This document shows positions 1 through 6,343 of a stretch of 10,321 bases of DNA, in pieces. How positions within the stretch are numbered: position 1 is the stretch's first letter; each line of letters starts with the position of its first letter. Made by a program: the position numbers and the translations under genes. The notes beneath the pieces were generated by a model. The model had not been told where the DNA came from. It ran no database searches and worked only from the letters and a program-made list of their open reading frames with translations. Source of the stretch: JALZOC01 sp038320555 (GTDB lineage Bacteria > Acidobacteriota > Vicinamibacteria > Vicinamibacterales > 2-12-FULL-66-21); contig JBBQEJ010000177.1 of NCBI GenBank assembly GCA_038320555.1, positions 1-10,321 of the forward strand, written 5' to 3'.

Positions 1-217
1 TCTTCGTAATGCTCGTCACGACGCCGAGCATGTAATGCAGCTCGACCTTATCGCCGGCTTCGAGGTTTTTCGGAACAGATTCAGGTCCGATCCGGGCGAG
101 GCTCACTTGTCCCTGTGTATCGTCCGGGTCGAAGAAGTACACATCGAGCGATAACTGTCCGTGGATACTCACGGGCTGAACCTTCGTGATCTGCACGCTC
201 CGGGTTCCCTTCAACAT
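1..217 (-). CDS. Small hypothetical protein, cut by the left edge
   Basis: An ATG at 215-217 opens a frame that stays open for 72 codons to the window edge. A purine-rich ribosome-binding site (AAGGGGGCGG) lies just upstream. It begins 19 bases after the stop of the MFS transporter gene on the same strand, so it is probably the third gene of the pxpA-MFS operon. The visible protein starts MLKGTRSVQITKVQPVSIHG. It has alternating hydrophobic and polar residues suggesting beta strands, no membrane segment and no signal peptide. A stretch near residues 25-33 is rich in Asp, Phe and Tyr, and a segment with LEAGDKVEL lies near residues 52-60, reminiscent of small beta-barrel folds. I do not recognise the family and assign no function. 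The C-terminus is outside the window. Confidence 0.55.
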   Translation of the reverse strand, partial: MLKGTRSVQITKVQPVSIHGQLSLDVYFFDPDDTQGQVSLARIGPESVPKNLEAGDKVELHYMLGVVTSITK

Positions 218-236
218 TTCCGCCCCCTTCTCGATA

Positions 237-1466
237 CTACGCGAGTTGGCGGCCCCTGGTCTCGGGAATCCAGAACCACATCACGGCGGCGAGCAGAAAG
301 GCCAGCGATGAAATCGACAGCGCCGCGCTGAAGCCATGAGTTTGGGCCAGTGTCCCCACCGTGAAAGGAGCCGCCGCGCTGACGACGCGGCCCACGTTGT
401 ACGTGAAACCCTGTGCTGTACCTCGGATCTCGGTCGGAAAGATTTCCGCGGTCACCGCACCGAACCCGCTGAAGTATCCGGTAGCGAAGAACGCGACGAA
501 CGGACCGAGCACCAGCAGCGCCAGCGGCGATCGCACTGACACGTAGACAAACAACAGCAGTGCCGCCGCCAGCAGGTAGGCGACGTACGTCCGCTTGCGG
601 CCGATTCGGTCGCTCACGAATCCGAACGTGATGTACCCGAGCCACATCCCGAGCTGCATGACGATGATCATCGTGGAGCTGGAAAGCATCTGTAACCCGA
701 GGCCGCCGCGCGCCTGGGGTTCCTGCAGATAGCTTGGCAACCACAGGTTGAAACTCCACCAACCAAAGAGCGTGCAGGCATTCATCGCGGTCAGCGCCAC
801 CGTCAACGGCGCCAGGTCGCGCGCGAAAAGCCTCGCCAGCATCGGACGGCGTGGTGCTTGCTCCCTGGCTCGGAGCCAGATTTCCGGCTCCCGCACGTTG
901 CGGCGGACCCAGATCGTGAAGAAGGCCGGGAGAATGCCGACGAAAAAGACGGCGCGCCAGCCAAGCGCCGGCTGCACCAGGTAATTGACTGCCGCGGCGA
1001 GTGCATAGCCAATCGCCCACCCGCTCTGCATCAGCGCAAGCGCCTTGCCGCGGTGCTCGGCAGACCACGTCTCCGACACCAGCGCCGCCCCGCTGGCCCA
1101 TTCTCCGCCCATCCCGAAGCCGAGGAAGATGCGGAAGATGACAAACTGCGCAAACGTCGTCGCCAGCCCGCATGCGGCGGTGAACACGGAATACAGGACG
1201 ACGCTCAACATCAGCGCGCGCGTGCGGCCGAATCGATCTGCGATCCAGCCGAAGCCGACACCGCCGGCCGCTGCGGCCAGGAGCGCGATCGATCCAAGCG
1301 CGCCGCCGGCAGCCGTCGAGAGTCCGAGTTCCTTCCGGATGGCGGGAAGCACGAGCGCGAAGAGCGTGACATCAAAGGCGTCGAGCATCCAGCCGAGTCC
1401 GGCGGCAGCAATCGCGCGGCGGCCTTCGGGCGTTCCCTCCCCCCACCAGGCGACAAGCGAGGTCAC
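237..1466 (-). CDS. MFS transporter, metabolite/carboxylate:H+ symporter type
   Basis: A 409-residue protein with about 12 hydrophobic segments, an inner-membrane secondary transporter of the Major Facilitator Superfamily. TM1 carries acidic residues at Asp30 and Asp32 (GWMLDAFDVTLF). The loop 2-3 signature GWIADRFGRTRA is at residues 73-84 and its second-half copy GFVSDRIGRKR at 282-292. FRIFLGFGMGGEWASG (111-126) and EIFPTEIRGTAQG (341-353) are typical of the sialate/lactate (SHS), aromatic-acid and metabolite:H+ symporter families, so the substrate is probably a small organic acid. The start is GTG and overlaps the pxpA stop as GTGA, with AGGA eight bases before it, implying translational coupling. 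This linkage suggests import of 5-oxoproline or a related carboxylate, which is inference. PETRGR at the C-terminus is also usual for these families. The family call is secure; the substrate is not. Confidence 0.93.
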   Translation of the reverse strand: MTSLVAWWGEGTPEGRRAIAAAGLGWMLDAFDVTLFALVLPAIRKELGLSTAAGGALGSIALLAAAAGGVGFGWIADRFGRTRALMLSVVLYSVFTAACGLATTFAQFVIFRIFLGFGMGGEWASGAALVSETWSAEHRGKALALMQSGWAIGYALAAAVNYLVQPALGWRAVFFVGILPAFFTIWVRRNVREPEIWLRAREQAPRRPMLARLFARDLAPLTVALTAMNACTLFGWWSFNLWLPSYLQEPQARGGLGLQMLSSSTMIIVMQLGMWLGYITFGFVSDRIGRKRTYVAYLLAAALLLFVYVSVRSPLALLVLGPFVAFFATGYFSGFGAVTAEIFPTEIRGTAQGFTYNVGRVVSAAAPFTVGTLAQTHGFSAALSISSLAFLLAAVMWFWIPETRGRQLA

Positions 1467-2230
1467 CGCGGGAGTCCTGCCACCGGTGCAATCGCGACGC
1501 CCGCGCGCTCGAGTCCCGCGCGAAGCGCGCGAGTCAACGCCGGCGCGCCAGGCGTATCGCCATGTGTGCAGATCGTGTCGACGTGCATCACCATCTCGGA
1601 ACCGTCGATCGCGGTGACTCTGCCATCGACCGCCATGCGAACCGCGCGCTGCACCACGGCCTCTGTGTCGTGTATGACCGCTCCAGGGCGCGACCTCGGC
1701 GTCAGCGATCCGTCAGGCTCGTACGCGCGATCGGCAAATCCTTCCGGCGCGACGCGAAGGCCACAGGCCTCTCCGGCGCGTGTCAGTTCAGAACCCGGCA
1801 GCCCGAAGAGAATCAACGATCGATCGAAGGCAGCCACTGCACGGGCGATCGCGTCGGCCAGCGAGCGATCCTTCGCCGCCATGTTGTACAGCGCTCCGTG
1901 CGCCTTCACGTGCTGGAGGCGCACCCCTTCACTCCGGGCAATCGCCTCCAGTGCTCCAATCTGGTAGAGGACCATGTCCTCGATTTCCTGCGGGGCCAGG
2001 CGCATCTCGCGACGGCCGAAGCCCGCGAGGTCCTGGAAGCCTGGATGCGCGCCGGCCGCGACGCCCGCCTCGCGCGCGAGGTTCACGGTCCGACGCATCA
2101 CGCCGGGATCCCCGCCGTGATACCCGCACGCCACGTTCGCGGAGGAGATACTGGCCATGACTTCGGCGTCGGCGCCAATCGCGTAGGCCCCGAACGACTC
2201 GCCCATGTCGCAGTTGAGATCAATGCGCAT
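1463..2230 (-). CDS. pxpA: 5-oxoprolinase subunit A (LamB/YcsF family)
   Basis: A 255-residue cytoplasmic protein of the usual family length. It matches the LamB/YcsF signatures throughout: DLNCDMGESFG at residues 4-14, SANVACGYHGGDP at 30-42, AGAHPGFQDLAGFGRR at 59-74, HVKAHGALYN at 107-116 (the family usually has Pro where this has Ala110), EGFADRAYEPDGSL at 163-176 and TICTHGD at 219-225. In characterised bacteria PxpA works with PxpB and PxpC in ATP-dependent conversion of 5-oxoproline to glutamate. No pxpB or pxpC is visible here; the next gene is an MFS transporter coupled by a 4-base overlap. The start is the ATG at 2228-2230, which gives the canonical N-terminus, though no Shine-Dalgarno sequence precedes it. 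The missing partner genes may lie elsewhere in the genome. The assignment is firm at family level. Confidence 0.95.
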   Translation of the reverse strand: MRIDLNCDMGESFGAYAIGADAEVMASISSANVACGYHGGDPGVMRRTVNLAREAGVAAGAHPGFQDLAGFGRREMRLAPQEIEDMVLYQIGALEAIARSEGVRLQHVKAHGALYNMAAKDRSLADAIARAVAAFDRSLILFGLPGSELTRAGEACGLRVAPEGFADRAYEPDGSLTPRSRPGAVIHDTEAVVQRAVRMAVDGRVTAIDGSEMVMHVDTICTHGDTPGAPALTRALRAGLERAGVAIAPVAGLPR

Positions 2231-2237
2231 TACGTTG

Positions 2238-2409
2238 CCACGTTCGAAGGATGTTCACTGTCGCGCCGCATCCCCCTGCCAAGATCAAACAGGAGGAACG
2301 GGAGGAAAGGGAGTTTAGAGTCCCTCAAAAAGAATTAGTGCACGCTCTACCACGTGCGAACGGTGTTCACGGTCGCGCTGCATGCCCGCGTTGCCAAGTT
2401 CGAACGATG
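2238..2409. repeat. Degenerate direct repeat upstream of pxpA
   Basis: Positions 2238-2275 and 2350-2387 match at 32 of 38 bases, an offset of 112 bases. The similarity resumes after a 3-base length difference at 2279-2294 and 2394-2409. Each copy contains two related 16-base words of the form CCAMGTTCGAACGRTG, at 2238, 2279, 2350 and 2394. The right copy contains a small palindrome, GAAC-GGT-GTTC, which is decayed in the left copy (GAAG-GAT-GTTC). The left copy begins only 8 bases upstream of the pxpA start codon, so it lies in the pxpA leader or promoter region. It could be duplicated regulatory sequence or remains of a dispersed element. No protein is evident in it. Confidence 0.6.
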
Positions 2410-2467
2410 AATTTGGTCTTTTAAAAAAATTACTCTCTTCCTCCCTTTCTCCTGTCTGATCGTTGGC
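2278..2467. repeat. Long imperfect inverted repeat with purine/pyrimidine-rich arms
   Basis: The left arm at 2278-2313 is purine-rich, with GCCAAGATCAAACAGGAGG followed by GGAGGAAAGGGAG. The right arm at 2433-2467 is its approximate reverse complement, reading CTCTTCCTCCC, TTTCTCCTG, TCTGATCGTTGGC. The arms are separated by about 120 bases containing the right copy of the direct repeat, plus an A/T-rich stretch at 2411-2432. The right arm is 34 bases downstream of the stop of the TonB receptor gene. I see no T-tract following a compact stem on the minus strand, so it is not a classic intrinsic terminator. A miniature mobile element remnant or an mRNA 3'-end structure are both possible. Confidence 0.5.
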
Positions 2468-2501
2468 CGGAATGTAGCGTCACAGTGAATGGCGCCGCTA
2501 T

Positions 2502-4769
2502 TCAGAACTCGATCAGAATACCCGCCGAGGGCACGATCGGGATCAACGATTCGAAGAGGTTCGAGACGCGCCTCGTGGTGGTATTCACGCCCGGCGGATT
2601 GAAACGCACGTTGTCGCGGTTCAGCAGGTTGATGACTTCGGCAAACAGGGTCAGGCGCTTGCGCGACCAGTTGAATGTGCGGTTCGCCCGCACGTCGACG
2701 CGCGAATATGGGGGTACCCTCAACGCGTTGCGGCTCGACGAGACGACGTAGTCGCTGCCTTCCTGTGCGTAGTAGCCCGGCGCGGGCACGTTCGTGCCGG
2801 CGCGGATCTTGCCGCTGACGCTCGTCCGATCGGATACCCGGAAGGACACGTAGAGATTCACCGCGTGGCGCTGGTCGAGATCGCCCCAGTAGGCTTCCTC
2901 GGTTTCGCGATCGGTGTATCGAACGCGCCCGTAGGAATAGGCGAGCCAGCCTGAAACGCCGCGCGTGCTGCGCCTCTGGACCAGCAACTCGACACCCCGC
3001 GCGAAGCCGTCCAGGCTCGCCTGGTACGCCGCCGTTGCAGAGCCGCGGACCACGCGACCGTTCACCAGCCGGGTCTCGGCCGCCGGGCGGCGAAAGAAGC
3101 CGGCTTCCTCGCGATCGAAGATCGTGACCTGCCATCGCATGGTCGCGCCCATGCGCTGCTCGAAGCCGAGATCATATTGCTGCGCACGCTGGGCGCGGGC
3201 GTCGCGCGCCCCGAGCGCTCCAACGACCTCCTGGAACTCAGGGAACTGACGGAATACGCCAGTGCCGCCTCGAATCGAAGCCACGCTCGAAAGCTTCCAC
3301 TCCCCCTGCAGCCACGGCGAGGCTGTCGTCTCACCAGTGAGCGTCCAATGGTCCGCGCGCGCGCCGGGGACAAGCGTCAGAGACCCGGCCGTGAGGCGCA
3401 GTTGTGCATAGCCTCCCGAACGCGTGGCCCGGGCATGGAAATCGTTGATCGTGCGATAGCGTGCGAGCGTACCGCTGAACCGCTGTCGAAAGCGCGTCTC
3501 GTCGGTCCACTCGCCCTGAAGACCCGCATCCGCCTGCAGTCGGCGCGCGACGCTGACGCTCGAATCGACTCGACCCGCCGCCTGCCTGTCGTGTCCGTTG
3601 TCGAGGTGGACGAAGTCCAGCGTGTCGTTGCTGAACCGGTTGAAGGCGGAAAGAGCGCGCGCGGTGAGGATCCCGCGCGACTTGGTCAGCCGCCAGGTGC
3701 CGATCGCGATCGCCGATGCATTGCGGCCGGTGAAAAGATCCTGGGAATCGAGATCTGCCCGCCGCTCTTCGAGCTTCGAGTGACCGGCGAGCACGGTGAA
3801 TTCCGCGTGCTGCGAGGACGTCAGATCGAACACGATTTTGGCCTGCGTGTCGGAAAAACTGAAATCAAAGCCCTGGCTTTGATCGTACAGGCGCTCGACG
3901 AGCAGCTGCAGGTAGCTCTGGCGCGCGCTGATCAGCCACGATCCTCGCTTCGCGCGGCCGATGGGGCCTTCGCCAACAACCGACGCGCTCGTACCGCTCA
4001 CTGCGACGCGGGCCTGCCGCCGCTCACGCGATCCCTCCCGCAGCCGGGAATCGAGCTCCGCGCCGGTTCGATCGCCGTAGCGCTGCGCATATCCGCCGTT
4101 CAACAACGTCACGTCCTCGAGAATGTCGCTGTTGATCATCGCAACCGAGCCCGACGACGAGCCATCTTCGACCGCCCGGACGGTGTGGAGCAGAAAAGGG
4201 GTGGAGAAACCGTCGACCGTCATGTTCATGTGCGCGAAATCGCTGCCCCGCACGCTGAACTCGCTGCGGAGATCGTCGCCCGCTGCGACGCCCGGAAGCA
4301 CCTGGACGGCCCGCAATGGATCGTCGGCCAGCACCCCCCGAAGATTCTGAATGTCCGCGCTTCCCAATACTTGCTGGGCTGCGACGGCCGGCTCGGCAGG
4401 ACGGAACCTATCGGCTGCCACAGTGACGGTTTCCGTGTAGGTGCCTGTGCCCTCGCTGAGCGAGACGGTGACGTCCACCGCGCCGGCAGCCGGCACCAGC
4501 ACATCGCGCCGAACGAGGATGTAGCCCACCACCGACACGTATAAACGGCGAACCCCGGCCGCCACGGCGGGGATGCGAAAAGCGCCGGCGCTGTCGGTCT
4601 GAGTGGAGGGCCCGCCGTCCTCGACGAGAACCAGCACCCTCGCAAGGGCCGATCCCGTCCGGGCATCCACCACGTGTCCGGTGACAACTCCTGGTTCCTG
4701 CGCGCGCGCCGCCGGTACCCCAAGAATCGCCGTAAGCAGGACGCGGAAAGCCACGGAGGCGGCAGTCAT
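2502..4769 (-). CDS. TonB-dependent outer-membrane receptor with carboxypeptidase-regulatory-like domain
   Basis: A 755-residue outer-membrane protein from the chosen start. Residues 1-23 (MTAASVAFRVLLTAILGVPA, then ARA) form a signal peptide, cleaved before QEP. Residues about 26-104 are a carboxypeptidase-regulatory-like beta sandwich (VVTGHVVDARTGSALARV; DSAGAFRIPAVAAG). ETVTVAA near 113-119 is a plausible TonB box. The plug follows at about 126-246, including LPGVAAGDDLRSEFSVRGSD and LLNGGYAQRYGDRTGAELD. The rest is a beta barrel ending in phenylalanine (AGILIEF), the usual barrel-assembly signal, with FAEVINLLNRDNVRFNPPG near the C-terminus. The frame is open a further 29 codons upstream, but that part has no secretion character; the ATG at 4767-4769 puts the signal peptide at the N-terminus. 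No Shine-Dalgarno is present. A TACAAT box at 4788-4793 would give a very short leader. The substrate cannot be read from the sequence, and no linked TonB or transporter gene points to one. Confidence 0.93.
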   Translation of the reverse strand: MTAASVAFRVLLTAILGVPAARAQEPGVVTGHVVDARTGSALARVLVLVEDGGPSTQTDSAGAFRIPAVAAGVRRLYVSVVGYILVRRDVLVPAAGAVDVTVSLSEGTGTYTETVTVAADRFRPAEPAVAAQQVLGSADIQNLRGVLADDPLRAVQVLPGVAAGDDLRSEFSVRGSDFAHMNMTVDGFSTPFLLHTVRAVEDGSSSGSVAMINSDILEDVTLLNGGYAQRYGDRTGAELDSRLREGSRERRQARVAVSGTSASVVGEGPIGRAKRGSWLISARQSYLQLLVERLYDQSQGFDFSFSDTQAKIVFDLTSSQHAEFTVLAGHSKLEERRADLDSQDLFTGRNASAIAIGTWRLTKSRGILTARALSAFNRFSNDTLDFVHLDNGHDRQAAGRVDSSVSVARRLQADAGLQGEWTDETRFRQRFSGTLARYRTINDFHARATRSGGYAQLRLTAGSLTLVPGARADHWTLTGETTASPWLQGEWKLSSVASIRGGTGVFRQFPEFQEVVGALGARDARAQRAQQYDLGFEQRMGATMRWQVTIFDREEAGFFRRPAAETRLVNGRVVRGSATAAYQASLDGFARGVELLVQRRSTRGVSGWLAYSYGRVRYTDRETEEAYWGDLDQRHAVNLYVSFRVSDRTSVSGKIRAGTNVPAPGYYAQEGSDYVVSSSRNALRVPPYSRVDVRANRTFNWSRKRLTLFAEVINLLNRDNVRFNPPGVNTTTRRVSNLFESLIPIVPSAGILIEF

Positions 4770-4915
4770 CAGGGGGCACCGATCAAAATTGTAATTGACC
4801 CACCAATTTCGTGGTCTCAACAGCACCCGCTCGTCCGTGCAAATGTCCAGAAACACAAGGAAATCGAGCGGTACACCACTTGCTCTATTGGAGGGTGCAG
4901 GCGGCCTGAATATTT

Positions 4916-5001
4916 ACGGCAGGGAGCCGTGAGTTGCTGGGGAGCCGGGTCGCCCGCAAACAAACCGCAAGGGCATCGTCAGAAATGGCGATGCCCTTTT
5001 T
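4916..5001 (+). ncRNA. Candidate structured RNA ending in a terminator
   Basis: On the plus strand three hairpins follow each other: ACGGC-AGGGA-GCCGT at 4916-4930, CGGG-TCG-CCCG at 4946-4956, and a 10-bp terminator stem at 4969-4998 followed by a T run. Both neighbouring genes are on the minus strand, so a plus-strand terminator here has no protein gene to end. I found no convincing plus-strand promoter and no match to a riboswitch class I can recall with confidence. The structure could instead be part of the long minus-strand leader of the TonB receptor, or a 3' element of the DGQHR gene. This is a weak call. Confidence 0.22.
4969..5001 (+). terminator. Intrinsic terminator, strong on the plus strand
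   Basis: The stem is AAGGGCATCG paired with CGATGCCCTT, with a 10-base loop (TCAGAAATGG), followed by further T residues in the plus direction. In the minus direction, downstream of the DGQHR gene stop at 5061, the same stem is preceded by an A run and followed by TTGCGGTTTG. It may therefore also end that gene's transcript, but less efficiently. Confidence 0.7.
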
Positions 5002-5062
5002 ATTGCTGATTGTTGATTGCAGATTGTTTCAATCGACAATCAGCAATCGAAAATCAGCAATT
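5002..5062. repeat. AT-rich inverted repeat built of 14-bp tandem units
   Basis: On the plus strand 5002-5026 reads as two related 11-14 base units, ATTGCTGATTGTTG then ATTGCAGATTG. On the minus strand the other arm (5031-5062) reads ATTGCTGATTTTCG then ATTGCTGATTGTCG. The two arms pair with small bulges around a TTT loop. It is much more AT-rich than the genes around it. Its right end overlaps the TAA stop (5061-5063) of the DGQHR gene, and its left end abuts the terminator's T run. It looks like a short interspersed intergenic repeat; no coding function is apparent. Confidence 0.7.
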
Positions 5063-6200
5063 ACACTGCCGCTCCCTCCGGGTATTGCAGCGCCAGCCTC
5101 AGCTCCTTCGAGAGCGAATCCACCGTCGTCCCAGCGCGCTTCCATGCCCCTTCGGTTTCGAACCGGAGGTCGCCGATACGCCGGCCCCACGGCGCGATCA
5201 CGCGGCCGATGGCCCGAAAGTCCGTGCGGTCCGCGTGCTCCTGGTCGAGCCGGCGCACGACGTCGGGCGCGACGCGAATGAACGCGCGGAGGGCCGTCGC
5301 GCTCTTGATGCTGTACTTCCGGCCATTCCAGGCCGCGCCAAAGACCTGCGCCGCCTGCTTCAGGTAATTCACGAAGAAGCGCTTCGACTCTTCGCGGAAC
5401 GCGTCACCTTTGCGTCCCGCTCCAAACGCCTCCGTCGCAAACAGCCTTTTCAGCTCCTGCGCCAGCGGCGCCTGCGCGACTCGCCCCTTGCCGACGCCGA
5501 GCAGCTTGATCTCGCCGTATAACGGCGAATCCTCGCGATCGTTCAGCGCGCGGACGATGTCGTGAGCGGCAGCCAGGCTCTCGTCGCTGTACAACTGGCG
5601 CCCCGACAGCGACACGAGATGCGACGCGTTCAGACGCGTGTGCTTCGCGTTGATCGTCACGAACATCTGGACGACGTGATCGTCGGGGAGGCGATCGAAG
5701 ATCACCGCGGGGACGGTGAAAGGCTCGTCGCCGAAATGTTCGATGTCGGCGTGAAGCGCGAGCAGCCGGTGCTGCCCGTCGATCGCGCGAAGGATTCCTT
5801 CCCGCTCGGGTACCTTGAGCGTGCCGACAGAAGATCCGGGTTCCATCGGCTCGAAGCGCAGAGCCTCGTCGCAGGAAATAATGACGGCGCCGGGAATCGA
5901 CGGCAGATCGCGCGCCTGACGGCACTGCTCGTAATACTGGACGAGCTCGTCAATCTTCTTCCTGATGATTTGGCGCTGATAGGCCTTCTCGTTAGCGCCG
6001 ATGCGCCGTTCGAGAAGGTCCCAATTCACCTTCGTGGGCGCCGGCAACCCTTTCTTGCGGCCCCCTCGCGTCGGCTGGGACTGCTCGCCGTAGCTGAGAA
6101 CTTCAAACCGGACAAGTTTGTCGATGTCACTGGCGCTCAATGAGGCCTGGTAGAACTGCACCCCGAACTGCTGCATCCGGATCGCGGCGACGCTAATCAT
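5061..6200 (-). CDS. DGQHR-domain protein (DndB-like family)
   Basis: A 379-residue soluble protein without signal peptide or membrane segments. The diagnostic DGQHR motif is at residues 141-145 in LRAIDGQHRLLAL, and the second family signature, MFVTINAKHTRLNASHL, is at 179-195. The N-terminal part has a basic patch (TRGGRKKG, 44-51) and a charged helical region at about 61-95; the C-terminal third is helical and rich in Arg, Lys and Glu. The DGQHR domain is shared by DndB, the regulator linked to DNA phosphorothioation, and by many uncharacterised proteins often near DNA-modification or defence genes. Its fold is related to ParB/sulfiredoxin-type domains. No dnd, dpd or restriction gene is visible beside it, so a defence role is not supported here. 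The start is the ATG at 6198-6200; Met9 is an alternative, and neither has a Shine-Dalgarno sequence. It is divergent from the hydrolase gene. Confidence 0.85.
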   Translation of the reverse strand: MISVAAIRMQQFGVQFYQASLSASDIDKLVRFEVLSYGEQSQPTRGGRKKGLPAPTKVNWDLLERRIGANEKAYQRQIIRKKIDELVQYYEQCRQARDLPSIPGAVIISCDEALRFEPMEPGSSVGTLKVPEREGILRAIDGQHRLLALHADIEHFGDEPFTVPAVIFDRLPDDHVVQMFVTINAKHTRLNASHLVSLSGRQLYSDESLAAAHDIVRALNDREDSPLYGEIKLLGVGKGRVAQAPLAQELKRLFATEAFGAGRKGDAFREESKRFFVNYLKQAAQVFGAAWNGRKYSIKSATALRAFIRVAPDVVRRLDQEHADRTDFRAIGRVIAPWGRRIGDLRFETEGAWKRAGTTVDSLSKELRLALQYPEGAAV

Positions 6201-6235
6201 AGGCGTTAAAGGACTTTGGACAGAGGGATCAGGCT

Positions 6236-6265
6236 TTGGGCGCTAGTGGCTCCACATCTTATATT
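6236..6265 (+). promoter_or_regulatory. Predicted sigma-70-type promoter of the hydrolase gene
   Basis: TTGGGC at 6236-6241 and TATATT at 6260-6265 are 18 bases apart. Transcription would start near 6272, giving a leader of about 70 bases that includes a small hairpin (GGCTT-TGCG-AAGCC, 6287-6300). The -10 box is good and the -35 box is fair. Confidence 0.4.
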
Positions 6266-6286
6266 GTGTCGGCGGTAGAATCTCAA
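6258..6286 (-). promoter_or_regulatory. Predicted sigma-70-type promoter of the DGQHR gene
   Basis: Read on the minus strand, TTGAGA (6281-6286) and TATAAG (6258-6263) are separated by exactly 17 bases. Transcription would start near 6251, about 50 bases before the ATG. Its -10 box overlaps the -10 box of the opposing promoter for the hydrolase gene, so the two should compete for RNA polymerase. Confidence 0.45.
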
Positions 6287-6343
6287 GGCTTTGCGAAGCC
6301 AGGCAGGGTAGCTGCGTAAACCATTTTATTTCAACCATTTGCA

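Noticed and set aside
858..1967. A 369-codon plus-strand open frame
   Set aside because: It runs antisense across both the MFS transporter and pxpA, which have strong family motifs; the translated product is Arg/Ala/Ser-rich with no fold signature.
2356..2370. LexA-like box (CGAAC ... GTTC)
   Set aside because: The spacing is 3 bases, whereas the Gram-positive-type LexA box needs 4, and the other copy is degenerate.
2372..2400. Sigma-54-like TGGCA/TGCA on the minus strand in the repeat copies
   Set aside because: The GG-to-GC distance is two bases too long in one copy and one too short in the other.
2347..3135. A 262-codon minus-strand frame extending past the TonB receptor gene
   Set aside because: It is a second frame within the TonB receptor gene and its end lies in the repeat region; the product is an Arg/Gly/Pro-rich shadow.
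3177..4544. A 455-codon plus-strand open frame
   Set aside because: It is antisense to the TonB receptor, whose signal peptide, plug and barrel end are all recognisable. The plus-strand product has no recognisable motif; it is a by-product of GC-rich codon use.
4770..4856. 29 extra N-terminal codons for the TonB receptor
   Set aside because: They place the obvious signal peptide in the interior of the protein and have no secretion character; the ATG at 4767-4769 is preferred.
4931..4980. Resemblance to a ZTP (pfl) riboswitch: GGGGAGC, then CCGC..GGGCA before a terminator
   Set aside because: The conserved GACUGGCG and CCGCCUGGGCA cores are not matched, and the downstream gene is on the opposite strand.
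5002..5062. Possible CRISPR repeats
   Set aside because: The units are only 14 bp, adjacent with no spacers, and no cas gene is present.
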